NCBI RefSeq assembly: GCF_006439395.2
Contig: NZ_CP083950.1
Location: 5,507,001 to 5,571,000, forward strand
Reading direction: 5' to 3'
Origin: Mesorhizobium sp. B4-1-4
GTDB lineage: Bacteria; Pseudomonadota; Alphaproteobacteria; Rhizobiales; Rhizobiaceae
DNA: 64,000 nucleotides
The position numbers and the translations under genes are program-made. Below are positions 44,443 to 53,339 of the stretch, one piece after another; within the stretch, counting starts at the first letter, position 1, and every line of letters begins with the position of its first letter. The notes under the pieces are model-generated. The model searched no databases. It had not been told where the DNA came from and worked only from the letters and a program-made list of their open reading frames with translations.

Positions 44443-44784
44443 TCATTGTATGGTCTTCTCTATGGACGTCACCGGTCGATCGGTCACGCCCGCATCGCCT
44501 TGCGAGAGGATCGTAAGGCGACGAAGCGCATCTCTTTCGATGCCGACGATGTGGGTTGTCAACTGCGTATCGGCATCGGCCGCGTCGCGGTCGACAAGCG
44601 CCATGGCGAGGCTCTTGCCGACGGTGTGGCCGTAGCCGCCGGAGGTGACGAAGCCGGCAAGCTTGCCCTTGTTCCAGACCGGCTCGTAGCCGCTGGCATC
44701 CGCATCCTCGGCGTCGATTTCGAGCGTCACCAGCGTTCGCCTCGCGCCGGCCTGGTTCTTTTTCAGGGCAGCCTCCGATTTCAT
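44443..44784 (-). pseudogene. 3' remnant of a dimethylglycine/sarcosine dehydrogenase-type gene (GCV_T_C domain)
   Basis: The frame codes GARRTLVTLEIDAEDADASG, then YEPVWNKGKLAGFVTSGGYG, then HTVGKSLAMALVDRDAADAD and THIVGIER. This is the carboxyl aminomethyltransferase-like barrel of flavin-dependent dimethylglycine or sarcosine dehydrogenases, normally the end of a protein of about 800 residues. The flavin part and folate core are missing, and after THIVGIER the sequence no longer resembles the family. An ATG at 44784 exists, and the frame is open further up to 44895, but a working enzyme is not possible. It lies between soxB and the TetR gene and is likely what is left of an ancestral demethylase next to the operon. 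Confidence 0.65.
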
Positions 44785-44940
44785 CCTGTCGCGCTCCACC
44801 CGGTTGTGGCGATGCACCCTATCTTTGTTGTACACATGTGTCCAGTGCATCGCGAGAACCGGGCCGGAGGAGGCTGGTGTGTGGATATGGAGCAAGCCTG
44901 TTGCCGAGAAAGCTGCCGAGTCAGGCAGCCGGTGCCCCGT

Positions 44941-45618
44941 CTACCGTTTGCCGGAAAGTGTCTTCTCGACATAACGCGAAAAGTCCTCGACATCCTCGGC
45001 GGTCGGTTCCTGGCCGGTGAAGCTGCGCAGATAGGACGCGACATGCGTCAGGCGGCTGCTCATCGGCTCGTCGAGTTCGAGCGAGTAATAGCCGATCTGC
45101 ATGAAATAGAGCACGCGGGCGCGCACGAACGCGTCTTCTTCTTCATAGCCATGGCGCATGAACATATCGCGTATGGCATTGACGCGTTCTTCATCGGCCT
45201 CGTCGAGCGCGCGCCTTGTGGCGGGGGAGCGGCGCGCCCAGGCCCTGATCGCGAAATCGAGCCGGGGATCGAACAGCTTTTCGTCCACCCAGCATTCGAA
45301 AATGCTCATCACCCCGCGGATGACGGTGGCGGATGGCCGCCCGGCGCGTTCGACGATGAATCGGGTGTTGGTCTGCCGCCAATAGTCCAGCAATTGGTCG
45401 AGCAGGTCCTGCCGGCTCTTGAAATACCAGTAGAAGCTGGAGCGCGAGACATCAAGCTGCTGCCCGAGTGTCTGCACGCGGACGCGTTCGACGCCATCCG
45501 AGATCAACGTTTCAAGCGCCAGCTTCAGCCAGTCGTCACGAGTGGCCTTGATGTTACCGGTGACGCCGGCGCGCTGAATCGTCGTTTCGATGGCTGCCAT
45601 CGGGATGACGCATGACAT
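44941..45618 (-). CDS. TetR family transcriptional regulator
   Basis: The 225-residue protein has an amino-terminal TetR helix-turn-helix with VRVQTLGQQLDVSRSSFYWYFKSRQDLLDQLL, of which LGQQLDVSRSSFYWYFKSRQ is the recognition part. The carboxyl domain (about 90-215) includes FECWVDEKLFDPRLDFAIRAWARRS and RVLYFMQIGYYSLELDEP, shared by a rhizobial subgroup. The start may be ATG at 45618 or 45600. It is upstream of soxBDAG on the same strand and may control that operon, but a semialdehyde dehydrogenase on the other strand, 260 bases away, is an equal candidate. Confidence 0.82.
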   Translation of the reverse strand: MSCVIPMAAIETTIQRAGVTGNIKATRDDWLKLALETLISDGVERVRVQTLGQQLDVSRSSFYWYFKSRQDLLDQLLDYWRQTNTRFIVERAGRPSATVIRGVMSIFECWVDEKLFDPRLDFAIRAWARRSPATRRALDEADEERVNAIRDMFMRHGYEEEDAFVRARVLYFMQIGYYSLELDEPMSSRLTHVASYLRSFTGQEPTAEDVEDFSRYVEKTLSGKR

Positions 45619-45875
45619 GCCGGATCAGGCAAATCAAGGCTATGTACATCGCTGTATAGGGCGTTTCGATTGAGCTGACGTGACGGCTGCGGGGATCTTA
45701 ACCGGGCTGCCTGTCCATGGGGCGCTGCCGCCGCCATGCTATTGACGCTATGGCAGGCCCGGGGTTTTTGTCGCGGTGGCCCGGCCAGTACGTGCTTTCC
45801 CGCAGGGCAATTGTCTGGCAAATATCAAGTCAGAAAGATGCCGCCACGCGGCCAACCAGCAGGAAAGACGAGGAC

Positions 45876-47315
45876 ATGGCTCAGTTTCGAAAGAACCTCA
45901 TCGATGGCGAATGGGTCGGCGACGCCGGGTCCCGCAACATCAACCCCTCGGATACCGGCGATGTCGTCGGCGAATACGCCTCGGCGGACGTGGAACAGAC
46001 GTCCCAGGCGATCGCGGCGGCCAAGGCAGCTTTTCCCGCATGGTCCCGCTCCGGCCCGCTGGCGCGCCATGCAGTGCTGAAGAAGGCGTCCGACGAGATC
46101 ATGGCGCGCAAGGACGAGATAGGCCGCAACCTGGCGCGCGAGGAAGGCAAGACGCTGGCAGAAGGCATTGGCGAGACCATCCGCGCCGCCCAGATATTCG
46201 ATTTCTTTGCCGGCGAAACATTGCGCCTCTCCGGAGAGATGGTGCCGAGCGTGCGGCCGGGTGTCGGCGTCGAGATCACGCGCGAGGCGGTCGGCGTGGT
46301 CGGCATCATCACGCCGTGGAATTTCCCCATCGCCATTCCGGCCTGGAAGATCGCTCCGGCGCTGGCCCATGGCAACACCATCGTCTTCAAGCCGGCCGAA
46401 CTCGTGCCCGAGAGCGCCTGGTCCATCGTCGACATCCTGCATCGCGCCGGCCTGCCCAGGGGCGTGCTCAACCTCGTCATGGGCAAGGGCTCGGTGGTCG
46501 GCCAGGCGATGCTCGACAGCCCCGATGTCAACGCCATCACCTTCACCGGTTCGGTCGGCACCGGCAAGCGCGTCGCCGCGGCAAGCGTCGAGCACATGCG
46601 CAAGTTCCAGCTCGAAATGGGCGGCAAGAACCCGCTGGTGGTGCTGGACGATGCCGATCTTGCGGTTGCCGTCGACTGCGCGCTCAACGGCGCCTTCTTC
46701 TCGACCGGCCAGCGCTGCACGGCCTCGTCCAGGCTGATCGTGACCGATTCCATCCATGACCGTTTCGTCGATGCGCTGAAGGAGCGGATGGATGGACTGG
46801 TTGTCGGCGATGCGCTCGACGCGCAGACCCAGATCGGTCCGGTCGTCGACGCCACGCAGCTGAAGCAGGACGAGGATTATATCGCCATCGGCGTCAGGGA
46901 AGGCGCCACGCTCGCCTTCGGCGGCGAACGGCTCGACCGCAAGACGCCGGGTTTCTATCTGCGGCCGGCACTGCTAACCGACGCCACCAACGCCATGCGC
47001 AGCTCGCGCGAGGAGATTTTCGGGCCTGTCGCCAGCGTCATCAGGGTCAAGGACTATGACGAGGCGTTGGCAGTCGCCAACGACACGCCCTTCGGGCTGA
47101 CCTCCGGCATCTGCACCTCGAGCCTCAAGCACGCCACCCACTTCAAGCGTAATTCGGAAGCCGGCATGGTGATGGTCAACCTGCCGACGGCGGGGGTAGA
47201 CTTCCACGTTCCCTTCGGCGGCCGCAAGGGCTCGAGCTATGGTCCGCGCGAACAGGGCCGCTACGCGATGGAATTCTACACCATGGTGAAGACCGCCTAT
47301 ACCTTTGCAGGTTGA
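45876..47315 (+). CDS. NAD(P)-dependent 2-oxoglutarate/succinate semialdehyde dehydrogenase
   Basis: The 479-residue aldehyde dehydrogenase has the catalytic Cys in FFSTGQRCTASSRLIV, the general base Glu in FQLEMGGKNPLVVLDDADL, the cofactor stretch ITPWNFPIAIPAWKIAPALA and FTGSVGTGKRVAAAS. The wording of GPREQGRYAMEFYTMVKTAY at the end matches the 2-oxoglutarate semialdehyde dehydrogenase group of sugar and hydroxyproline catabolism; succinate semialdehyde is another choice. The ATG at 45876 has acgagga at good distance and MAQFRKNLIDGEWV fits the family start. A DUF1349 gene follows 53 bases on and is likely co-transcribed. Confidence 0.88.
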   Translation: MAQFRKNLIDGEWVGDAGSRNINPSDTGDVVGEYASADVEQTSQAIAAAKAAFPAWSRSGPLARHAVLKKASDEIMARKDEIGRNLAREEGKTLAEGIGETIRAAQIFDFFAGETLRLSGEMVPSVRPGVGVEITREAVGVVGIITPWNFPIAIPAWKIAPALAHGNTIVFKPAELVPESAWSIVDILHRAGLPRGVLNLVMGKGSVVGQAMLDSPDVNAITFTGSVGTGKRVAAASVEHMRKFQLEMGGKNPLVVLDDADLAVAVDCALNGAFFSTGQRCTASSRLIVTDSIHDRFVDALKERMDGLVVGDALDAQTQIGPVVDATQLKQDEDYIAIGVREGATLAFGGERLDRKTPGFYLRPALLTDATNAMRSSREEIFGPVASVIRVKDYDEALAVANDTPFGLTSGICTSSLKHATHFKRNSEAGMVMVNLPTAGVDFHVPFGGRKGSSYGPREQGRYAMEFYTMVKTAYTFAG

Positions 47316-47368
47316 CTGGACGCCGGCCATCGGGCCGGCGGCGTTCACTAGGGAATCGGCACGAGGCA

Positions 47369-47944
47369 ATGACATTGCAGGACCTGAATTGGCTCAACCC
47401 GCCGCCGCACCACGTCATCGACGGCGATGCCGTCAGCGTGCGCTCCGGCAAGGAGACCGACTTCTGGCGTGAGACCTTTTATGGGTTCTGGCGCCACAAC
47501 GGCCACTTCCTGTATCGGCCGGTCGAGGGCGATTTCACCGCCGAGGTCACCGTCAAAGGCGATTACAAGGTGCTTTACGACCAGGCCGGACTGATGATCC
47601 GGCTGAGCGAGACGCACTGGATCAAGGCCGGCATCGAATACACCGACGGTCTCGCCTATTTCTCGGTTGTCGTCACCAACGACGCATCGGACTGGTCGCT
47701 GGTGGCCATTCCCGCCGGCCCGAATGGCGTCAGGATCCGCCTGACCCGCCATGGCGAAGCGATCCGCGTCCAGTATCTCGACGTTTCGGACGGCAACTGG
47801 AAGCCGGTGCGGCTCGCCTATTTCCCGATCTCGAAGACGGTCGATGTCGGCATGATGTGCTGTTCACCGCAGCGCGAGGGTTTCGAGGTGACATTCTCCG
47901 GATTTTCGGTCGGCCCGCCGATTTCTCGGGAATTACATGACTGA
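47369..47944 (+). CDS. DUF1349 domain protein
   Basis: The 191-residue protein is a single jelly-roll beta sandwich of the DUF1349 family (related to concanavalin-like folds). Family stretches are WRETFYGFWRHNGHFLYRPV, YDQAGLMIRLSETHWIKAGI and FPISKTVDVGMMCCSPQREG followed by FEVTFSGFSVG. Its function is uncertain; relatives have been linked to carbohydrate handling. The ATG at 47369 is preceded by acgagg. It has no signal peptide. It follows the semialdehyde dehydrogenase, so a role in the same sugar-acid route is possible (inference). Confidence 0.85.
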   Translation: MTLQDLNWLNPPPHHVIDGDAVSVRSGKETDFWRETFYGFWRHNGHFLYRPVEGDFTAEVTVKGDYKVLYDQAGLMIRLSETHWIKAGIEYTDGLAYFSVVVTNDASDWSLVAIPAGPNGVRIRLTRHGEAIRVQYLDVSDGNWKPVRLAYFPISKTVDVGMMCCSPQREGFEVTFSGFSVGPPISRELHD

Positions 47945-47986
47945 TGCATGGAGCATCTCAGGCAGAAGCCACGGCAGGCCGATGCA

Positions 47987-49603
47987 TCACCACGGGACGT
48001 GTAGGATCTCCAGTTTCGGCAGGCCGACCGGCCTGACGCCAAGATCATTGGCGAGCACGCCGAAGGCTTCGGTCTCGATCAGGTCGCGGTAGGGAGTTTC
48101 GGGGAAGCGAAGGCCGCCGCGATGCAAGGCGGCGTCGACCAGGAGCATGGTTCCGCCAACCGCATCGAGGCCGATGATGTCGAGATGCCTGACATCGCCG
48201 AGATGATAGCGGTTGGGTGTTTGCGCGGGCGGTTGGTGCAGTCCGCCGCGTATCTCGCGATAGTAACGATAGTCCTTGGTCTGGCGTCTTATGACGAAGC
48301 TGTTGAGATCGAAGCTGCCGCCGCCGGCGATCTTCACGCAATTGGGCACCGCGATGCGATGGCCAGTGGCGATCAGCCGGTTCAGCACATCGCCGGGGAA
48401 GCGCCAGACGTCGATGTCGATCCACAGCGCCCAGTCGTCGTCTTCCTTCAGTCCATGATCGATCAGGTGATTTCGCACCTTGGCAATTGCGCCCCGCCTC
48501 ACCCGCTGCATGCTGGGCTTTGCCCGTTTTGCCCTGTCGAGCCTGGTGCCGACCTGTCTCCGCAGCAGGACGATGTCACGATATTTGCCGGCTAATCCTG
48601 CTGTCGCGGCTTGCAGGCGTTCCCAGCTCCCATCCAGGCTGTCGCCTTCGCAAAAGACCAGCTTGATCCTGTCCTTGGGATAGTCGAGCCCGTCCAGTGC
48701 GTCGAGAAAGGGCTGGATGAGATCGGCGGCGTCGCGAAGCGGCACCAGGACGGCAATGTTGCGGCCTGAGGGCGGCGGCGCCGACAGAACCGCCTTGTCG
48801 ACGCTGGCTTTCGCCTCGGCCTCATCCAGATACGCGCCGCGCGTCAGCTGATACCGCAGCCGATAGGCTCGGTTGCGCAGCCTGGTCCTCCAGGTCGGTG
48901 GCGGCTCGGGGATCCACCATGTGCCGGCCCAGTGATGGATCGAAAGCGCTGCCGTGTCGTCGCCGGCTTCGCGCTTCGCGCTCCCGGCCGGCGTCACCGG
49001 CGTGAACAGGCCGGAAGGATGAATGGCAAAGGCAGCCTGATCGCTGTAGGCGAGTTGTGCGGAGGTCAACAGACAGGGTCCGGTCGCGTCGAGCACGTTC
49101 TTGGCGCTGGCGAGCCTGCGCATCAGGGAAAGCACTTGTATCCAGAAGGGATGACCGGCTGGGCTGGCCATCGTCCCGTTGAACAGGAGATAGGGCAGAC
49201 CCCGGAGATCCGCCTGGATGGCTGCATGCGAGGCCGGCTCCTTGCACAGCACGACGCGGGTCTCGTCCATGATCGGATCGAAGGGGGCGAGGCATTCGCA
49301 ATCGATGTCCGCGTAGATCCCGCCAAAATGATGCAGCAGCATGCAGCGGGCCGCATCCGACCGCTGCACGCCGTTCGTGTAACTGCAGAACATAGGCAGG
49401 AAATCCGGATAATGCTCGGCCACGAATTCGAGCAGCATCCGGTCGCTCCAGAACATCACCGTCCAGTTTGGATTATGCCGTTTCCAGCTGTCGGCATAGG
49501 CATGGAAGCGTGCGGGAACGCTGTCGGTCTTCCATGTCTGGTGCAGGATCGGCGGGATCATCGGCAGCTCATGGGGCGGATGAGGGGAACGGCCGGGCGT
49601 CAT
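47987..49603 (-). CDS. Two-domain glycosyltransferase: Och1-like (GT32) joined to Anp1-like (GT62)
   Basis: The 538-residue protein appears to hold two sugar transferases. Residues 15-240 look like the GT32 family: IPPILHQTWKTDSVPARFHA, then SDAARCMLLHHFGGIYADID with the metal-binding Asp99-x-Asp101. After a linker with AEAKASVDKAVLSAPPPSG, residues 280-538 look like the Anp1 family (GT62): NIAVLVPLRDAADLIQPFLD, CEGDSLDGSWERLQ, KVRNHLIDHGL and DDWALWIDIDVWRFPGDVLN with Asp396-x-Asp398. In fungi Och1 and Anp1 both build mannan in the Golgi. Joining them in one bacterial chain is unusual. There is no signal peptide or helix, so it should work at the cytoplasmic face. It overlaps the GT4 gene upstream by 4 bases. 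Confidence 0.75.
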   Translation of the reverse strand: MTPGRSPHPPHELPMIPPILHQTWKTDSVPARFHAYADSWKRHNPNWTVMFWSDRMLLEFVAEHYPDFLPMFCSYTNGVQRSDAARCMLLHHFGGIYADIDCECLAPFDPIMDETRVVLCKEPASHAAIQADLRGLPYLLFNGTMASPAGHPFWIQVLSLMRRLASAKNVLDATGPCLLTSAQLAYSDQAAFAIHPSGLFTPVTPAGSAKREAGDDTAALSIHHWAGTWWIPEPPPTWRTRLRNRAYRLRYQLTRGAYLDEAEAKASVDKAVLSAPPPSGRNIAVLVPLRDAADLIQPFLDALDGLDYPKDRIKLVFCEGDSLDGSWERLQAATAGLAGKYRDIVLLRRQVGTRLDRAKRAKPSMQRVRRGAIAKVRNHLIDHGLKEDDDWALWIDIDVWRFPGDVLNRLIATGHRIAVPNCVKIAGGGSFDLNSFVIRRQTKDYRYYREIRGGLHQPPAQTPNRYHLGDVRHLDIIGLDAVGGTMLLVDAALHRGGLRFPETPYRDLIETEAFGVLANDLGVRPVGLPKLEILHVPW

Positions 49604-50817
49604 TTGCCGTCATTGTCCAGGTCAAGACCGGTACGGATCGCCTCGCGGATCGCTTGCGGGCTAAACCGTGCCCATGCGGCTTGATGCGCGCGCACGCGCT
49701 GCCGCGACCGGCGTTCGGGGTCCAGGCAAAGTCCGATCGCCATATCGGCAAGTCCTTCGTAGGTGGCCGACAGCAGCACCTCGTCGCCATCGACCAGGTC
49801 CAGACCCTCGGCCGCCACCGGTGTCGCGATCACCGGCACGCCCCAGGCCATCGCCTCCAGGATCTTGATGCGCGTGCCCCCACCCGCCTTGAGCGGAATG
49901 ATGGTGAGATGCGCGGCGGACAAAAGCGGTGCCACGCTTTCGGGATTTTCGATGAGTTCCACGTCGGGCAACCCGGTCAGCGCCCGCACCGCCGCCCTTG
50001 GGGTACGTCCGGCAAGGACAAGCTTCGCGCCGGGCAAGGCCTGCCGGATGCGGGGCAGTATGGCATGGGCCAACCGCTCGGCGGCATCGACGTTCGGTGG
50101 ATAGCCGAGATGGCCGATGAACAGGATCACCGGAAACCCCCTATCGGTCGCGGCCTCGGCGGACAGCGCTTCGGGAATGTCTTCGGCCTTGGGAATTCCG
50201 TTCGCAACGACATCGATCGGCACCTTGTGCCGGGACAGGCCCGTCAGCTTCTCGCGGTCCAGGTTCGAGCAGACCCAGACCCTGTCGACGAGGGAAAGCG
50301 CTTTTCTCTCCAGTCGCCGAATGCCAAATCCGGCCCGGAATCGCTCCAGACGGAGATGCTGCAGCTGTGCCGCCAGGTCGGACTCGACGTTATGCATATC
50401 GAGGACGAGTTGCTTCGTCAGCGGCCGCAACGGCCGCAGCAGTTTGAACAGGCCGATTCCCTCGACGATGATCGTGTCGGGTTTGAAGGTTTGCACCAGG
50501 GTCAGCAGGCGCGCGAGTGCCGTGCGGGGAATGCGGTTCTCCGCCGCTATCCTCCACCAGCCCAGCGAGGACGAGCGCGGCTCCTCCGCAATCGTCAGCC
50601 CAACGGCTTGGAGGCGTCCGTTGGACGGCTTTGACGGACTACCCAGCGGCCGAACCGAGGCAAGCTGGACCGGACCGTATTCCGAGGCCAGACTGGCATT
50701 GCGGAAATTCCTCAGATCCGCGCCCGAAACCGCCGGAAAGGCAGGGTCGTAAGAGACGACCAGGGTACGTTTTTCCTTGACCCCGCCGGCGGCCGACGAA
50801 AGGCCGGGCCGTTCCAT
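49600..50817 (-). CDS. GT4-type glycosyltransferase
   Basis: The 405-residue protein has a GT-B fold. The amino half has LVVSYDPAFPAVSGADLRNF and LDMHNVESDLAAQLQHLRLE. The carboxyl half has VILFIGHLGYPPNVDAAERL, AKLVLAGRTPRAAV and the nucleotide-binding stretch LKAGGGTRIKILEAMAWGVPVIATPVAAEGL, core GGTRIKILEAMAWGVPVIAT. These are GT4 marks, with a Glu of the EA motif. Its donor is unknown. The start overlaps the stop of the decayed GT2 frame (TAATG) and its own stop overlaps the next start (ATGA), so the three once formed one operon. Confidence 0.85.
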   Translation of the reverse strand: MERPGLSSAAGGVKEKRTLVVSYDPAFPAVSGADLRNFRNASLASEYGPVQLASVRPLGSPSKPSNGRLQAVGLTIAEEPRSSSLGWWRIAAENRIPRTALARLLTLVQTFKPDTIIVEGIGLFKLLRPLRPLTKQLVLDMHNVESDLAAQLQHLRLERFRAGFGIRRLERKALSLVDRVWVCSNLDREKLTGLSRHKVPIDVVANGIPKAEDIPEALSAEAATDRGFPVILFIGHLGYPPNVDAAERLAHAILPRIRQALPGAKLVLAGRTPRAAVRALTGLPDVELIENPESVAPLLSAAHLTIIPLKAGGGTRIKILEAMAWGVPVIATPVAAEGLDLVDGDEVLLSATYEGLADMAIGLCLDPERRSRQRVRAHQAAWARFSPQAIREAIRTGLDLDNDGK

Positions 50818-51205
50818 TATGGCTCCGGCATGAATTCGGGTATGATATTGCTATGATATTGCAATGTCTTCCAACTCCGGTTCAGGGTCTTGTGGGCGCG
50901 GACCGCACGCATCATGCTTATCGCATCCCTGTATCGCTTGTGCTTGAGAAGCTGCCTTGAAAGCCGCTGCGCGATCCAGGCTTTCCTCCACTGCAGGACG
51001 TCCCTAGCAATGCCCGAACCGGCGAGTTTGTCCAGTTCTAGCGCTATCGCCAGAAACGTCGCCCGCGGAGCCTGCACAAACCGTCGCGCCATTCTCTCTT
51101 CGTCATGGTGGTAGAGGAGCACCGGGGTAGGGGTCGTCACCACATCGGCTCGGGCAAGCAAGGCTGCCCAATAGCATGTATCCTCATCGAGGCTGATGGT
51201 TTTCA
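50817..51205 (-). pseudogene. 3' remnant of a GT2-type glycosyltransferase gene
   Basis: The frame reads KTISLDEDTCYWAALLARAD and then VVTTPTPVLLYHHDEERMARRF, like the end of GT-A transferases where an ED motif precedes CYW or TDFW and a series of helices follows. There is no good start codon: the first is TTG at 51161, already inside this homology. Upstream, the same frame has no transferase character and hits a stop near 51297. The amino half with the nucleotide-sugar and DxD parts is lost. The tail still overlaps the GT4 start, so it may remain part of the transcript. Confidence 0.45.
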
Positions 51206-51345
51206 GGAAAGCGGATGACGGCCGTCGCCCAGGCCGCGACCAATGCGCTGCCCACGGCGATCGGCCATGTCTCGTTGAAAAGGTAGCGCCAGGCGTTCAG
51301 GGTGCGATCGCTTGTATATCCATGTGGAACCTTGAGCTTGTCCAT
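51184..51345 (-). CDS. Possible small single-helix membrane protein
   Basis: A 53-residue frame starts MDKLKVPHGYTSDRTLNAWR and continues with YLFNETWPIAVGSALVAAWA, which forms one membrane helix, ending TAVIRFPENHQPR. Composition and helix placement look natural, but the ribosome site is weak and I know no family. It overlaps the end region of the GT2 remnant in another frame, so it may instead be chance in a decayed stretch. Confidence 0.25.
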   Translation of the reverse strand: MDKLKVPHGYTSDRTLNAWRYLFNETWPIAVGSALVAAWATAVIRFPENHQPR

Positions 51346-51803
51346 GCCTGCCCGACCAGCTCAGGTAGCCTGCGGCATCATCGAAATCCAGAATAAGAAG
51401 GTTAGAGAATCCCCAAGGATTCCGACATTTCCAGCAGACTTCGGAAACCAGCGGCGGATGTCGTCGCTGGTTGGCGGTTTCTGCGACAGATGAAAGGCAA
51501 TCGATCGGAATGCCAACTCTTTCAGGTCCTTTCGACGGGCCTGCAAATGAGGGGATGATAGTCCATTGCGTCGAGATCGAGATGCTTGCCTCCGGCACAC
51601 AACGGCACGCAGATGTAACTCCTGCTCAAGAGCTGGATTGCATATTCCGTTTCAGTTACAGGCTGCATCCACGAGTGTTCCGCGGCCGCAAGGCGAGCTC
51701 AATCGTCCCTGGCAGTACCGGGTGCCGTCAAGCGCCGGATGGAATACTTGGGTCTGGTATTTGCGGACATTTGAGTGAACAAAGGCCGGTGCGCCGCTTG
51801 CGG
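51346..51803. other. 458 bases without a confident gene, probably decayed
   Basis: Open frames here are short and disagree in composition with real neighbours. One minus-strand frame (51361-51600) codes LKELAFRSIAFHLSQKPPTS, which looks partly natural but has no start I trust. The stretch is richer in A and T than the flanks. It may be the ruined front part of the GT2 gene together with inserted DNA. Confidence 0.4.
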
Positions 51804-53339
51804 TCATCGTCTGGACCATGCCAGCCAGCGCGCCGCAAGGCGCCTGCGCAAGGAGGTGAGCCGGGTTCGCCTGTAGGCGTCGCCCGCCATCTTGATGCCT
51901 TGCGCTTGTGTCGGGAAGGGATGGATGACATCGGCCAGGGTATGCAATCCCATACCCGACCTGATGGCGAGCGTCACCCCATTGATCATCTCGCCGGCAT
52001 GGCTGGCGACGACGGTCGCCCCCAGGATACGGTCGGAGCCTTCCCTGACATGGATCTTGACGAACCCTTCCTCCTCGCCGTCCATCACGGCACGGGCGAC
52101 ATCATGCATCAGCACCGTATAGGTCTTGACCGGAATGCCGTTCAGGCGCGCCTCCGCGGGATAGAGACCGACATGGGCGATCTCCGGATCGGTATAGGTG
52201 CACCAGGGAACAACAAGCTCACTCAGCCTTTCGCGCCCGCGAAAGAGCGCATTGCGCACGACGATGCGCGCCGTCGCCTCGGCGGTATGGGTGAATTTGT
52301 ATTCGAGGCAGACGTCGCCCGCCGCGTAGATGTGCGGATTCGTGGTTCTCAGATAGTCGTCCACTCTGATGCCGCTGGCGTCATACGCCACATCGGCCTC
52401 TTCCAGTCCGAGACCATCGACATTGGGCGAACGGCCGACGCCGGTGATGATCTCGTCGACGGAGATCGTGGTCGTGTCGCCGTCCCGCACCAGGTCGGAG
52501 AGCTTCCTGCCGCCTTCCCCGCGCACCGCCACCACTTCGGTGTTGAGGCGGACCTCGATCCCCTCGCGCGCCAAGGCGTCTGATAGGATCTGCGCGGCGT
52601 CGCGTTCCTCGCCGGGCAGGAACATCGGATCGCTTTGCGCCAGGATGACCTTGGCGCCGAGCAGGCGGAAGGCCTGCGCGGTCTCGCAGCCGAGCGGACC
52701 GCCGCCGATGACCAGGAGCCGCTGGGGGCATTCCGTGAGGTTGAACATGCTCTCGTTGTCGAGATAACCGGCCTCGGCAAGCCCCGGAATCGCCGGCCCG
52801 CTCGGATGCGCGCCCGTCGCGACCAATGCCTTCCTGAAATGCAGCGTCTTGCCGGCGACCATCACCGTATCCGGCCCGCCAAACCGCGCTTCGCCGAAAT
52901 AGAGGTCGATCCCTTCGGCCGCGATGGTCTCGGCCGAATCGGCGCGGCTGATCCGCTGCCGGATCTGCCGCATCCGCATCATGGCCCGCTCGAAGTCGAC
53001 ATGAAGATGTCGTGGCGCGTCACCGCCGAAGCTCTCGGCATCGCGCATATCGGCATAGAGCCTGGCGGTGCGGATGATCGACTTCGACGGGATGCAGCCG
53101 ACATTGATGCATGCACCGCCGATCAGCCCGCGCTCGATCAGGGCAACCTTCGCGCCAAGACTCGCGGCGTCACGCGCAGCGGTGAGTCCTGCCGGCCCGG
53201 CGCCGATGACGACGAGATTGTAGGGACCGTCCGGCTCCGGGTTCTTCCAGCGCGGCGGATGCGCGCCCCGGATCAGTTCGACGTCATTGCGGTCGACAGG
53301 AAAGGCGGCGGCCCATGTCCGTTCACGCGACATCGCCAC
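51804..53339 (-). CDS. Mercuric-reductase-like FAD pyridine nucleotide-disulfide oxidoreductase
   Basis: The 511-residue flavoprotein is of the glutathione/mercuric reductase class. FAD binds at NLVVIGAGPAGLTAARDAAS. The redox pair is Cys77 and Cys82 in GGACINVGCIPSK. NAD(P) binds at LLVIGGGPLGCETAQAFRLL, and the second FAD site is YAAGDVC. The interface has VIHPFPTQAQ, where the usual HxxPT is kept as HPFPT. It lacks the amino-terminal metal domain and the carboxyl double Cys of true mercuric reductase, so mercury reduction is unlikely. The substrate is unknown. Its start (53339 or ATG 53333) lies within the end of the GH144-like gene, so it belongs to that operon. Confidence 0.82.
   Translation of the reverse strand: MAMSRERTWAAAFPVDRNDVELIRGAHPPRWKNPEPDGPYNLVVIGAGPAGLTAARDAASLGAKVALIERGLIGGACINVGCIPSKSIIRTARLYADMRDAESFGGDAPRHLHVDFERAMMRMRQIRQRISRADSAETIAAEGIDLYFGEARFGGPDTVMVAGKTLHFRKALVATGAHPSGPAIPGLAEAGYLDNESMFNLTECPQRLLVIGGGPLGCETAQAFRLLGAKVILAQSDPMFLPGEERDAAQILSDALAREGIEVRLNTEVVAVRGEGGRKLSDLVRDGDTTTISVDEIITGVGRSPNVDGLGLEEADVAYDASGIRVDDYLRTTNPHIYAAGDVCLEYKFTHTAEATARIVVRNALFRGRERLSELVVPWCTYTDPEIAHVGLYPAEARLNGIPVKTYTVLMHDVARAVMDGEEEGFVKIHVREGSDRILGATVVASHAGEMINGVTLAIRSGMGLHTLADVIHPFPTQAQGIKMAGDAYRRTRLTSLRRRLAARWLAWSRR

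Noticed and set aside
51804..53339. True mercuric reductase (merA)
   Set aside because: The protein has the CxxxxC redox site but lacks the carboxyl vicinal Cys pair and the amino metal domain, and no other mer genes are near.
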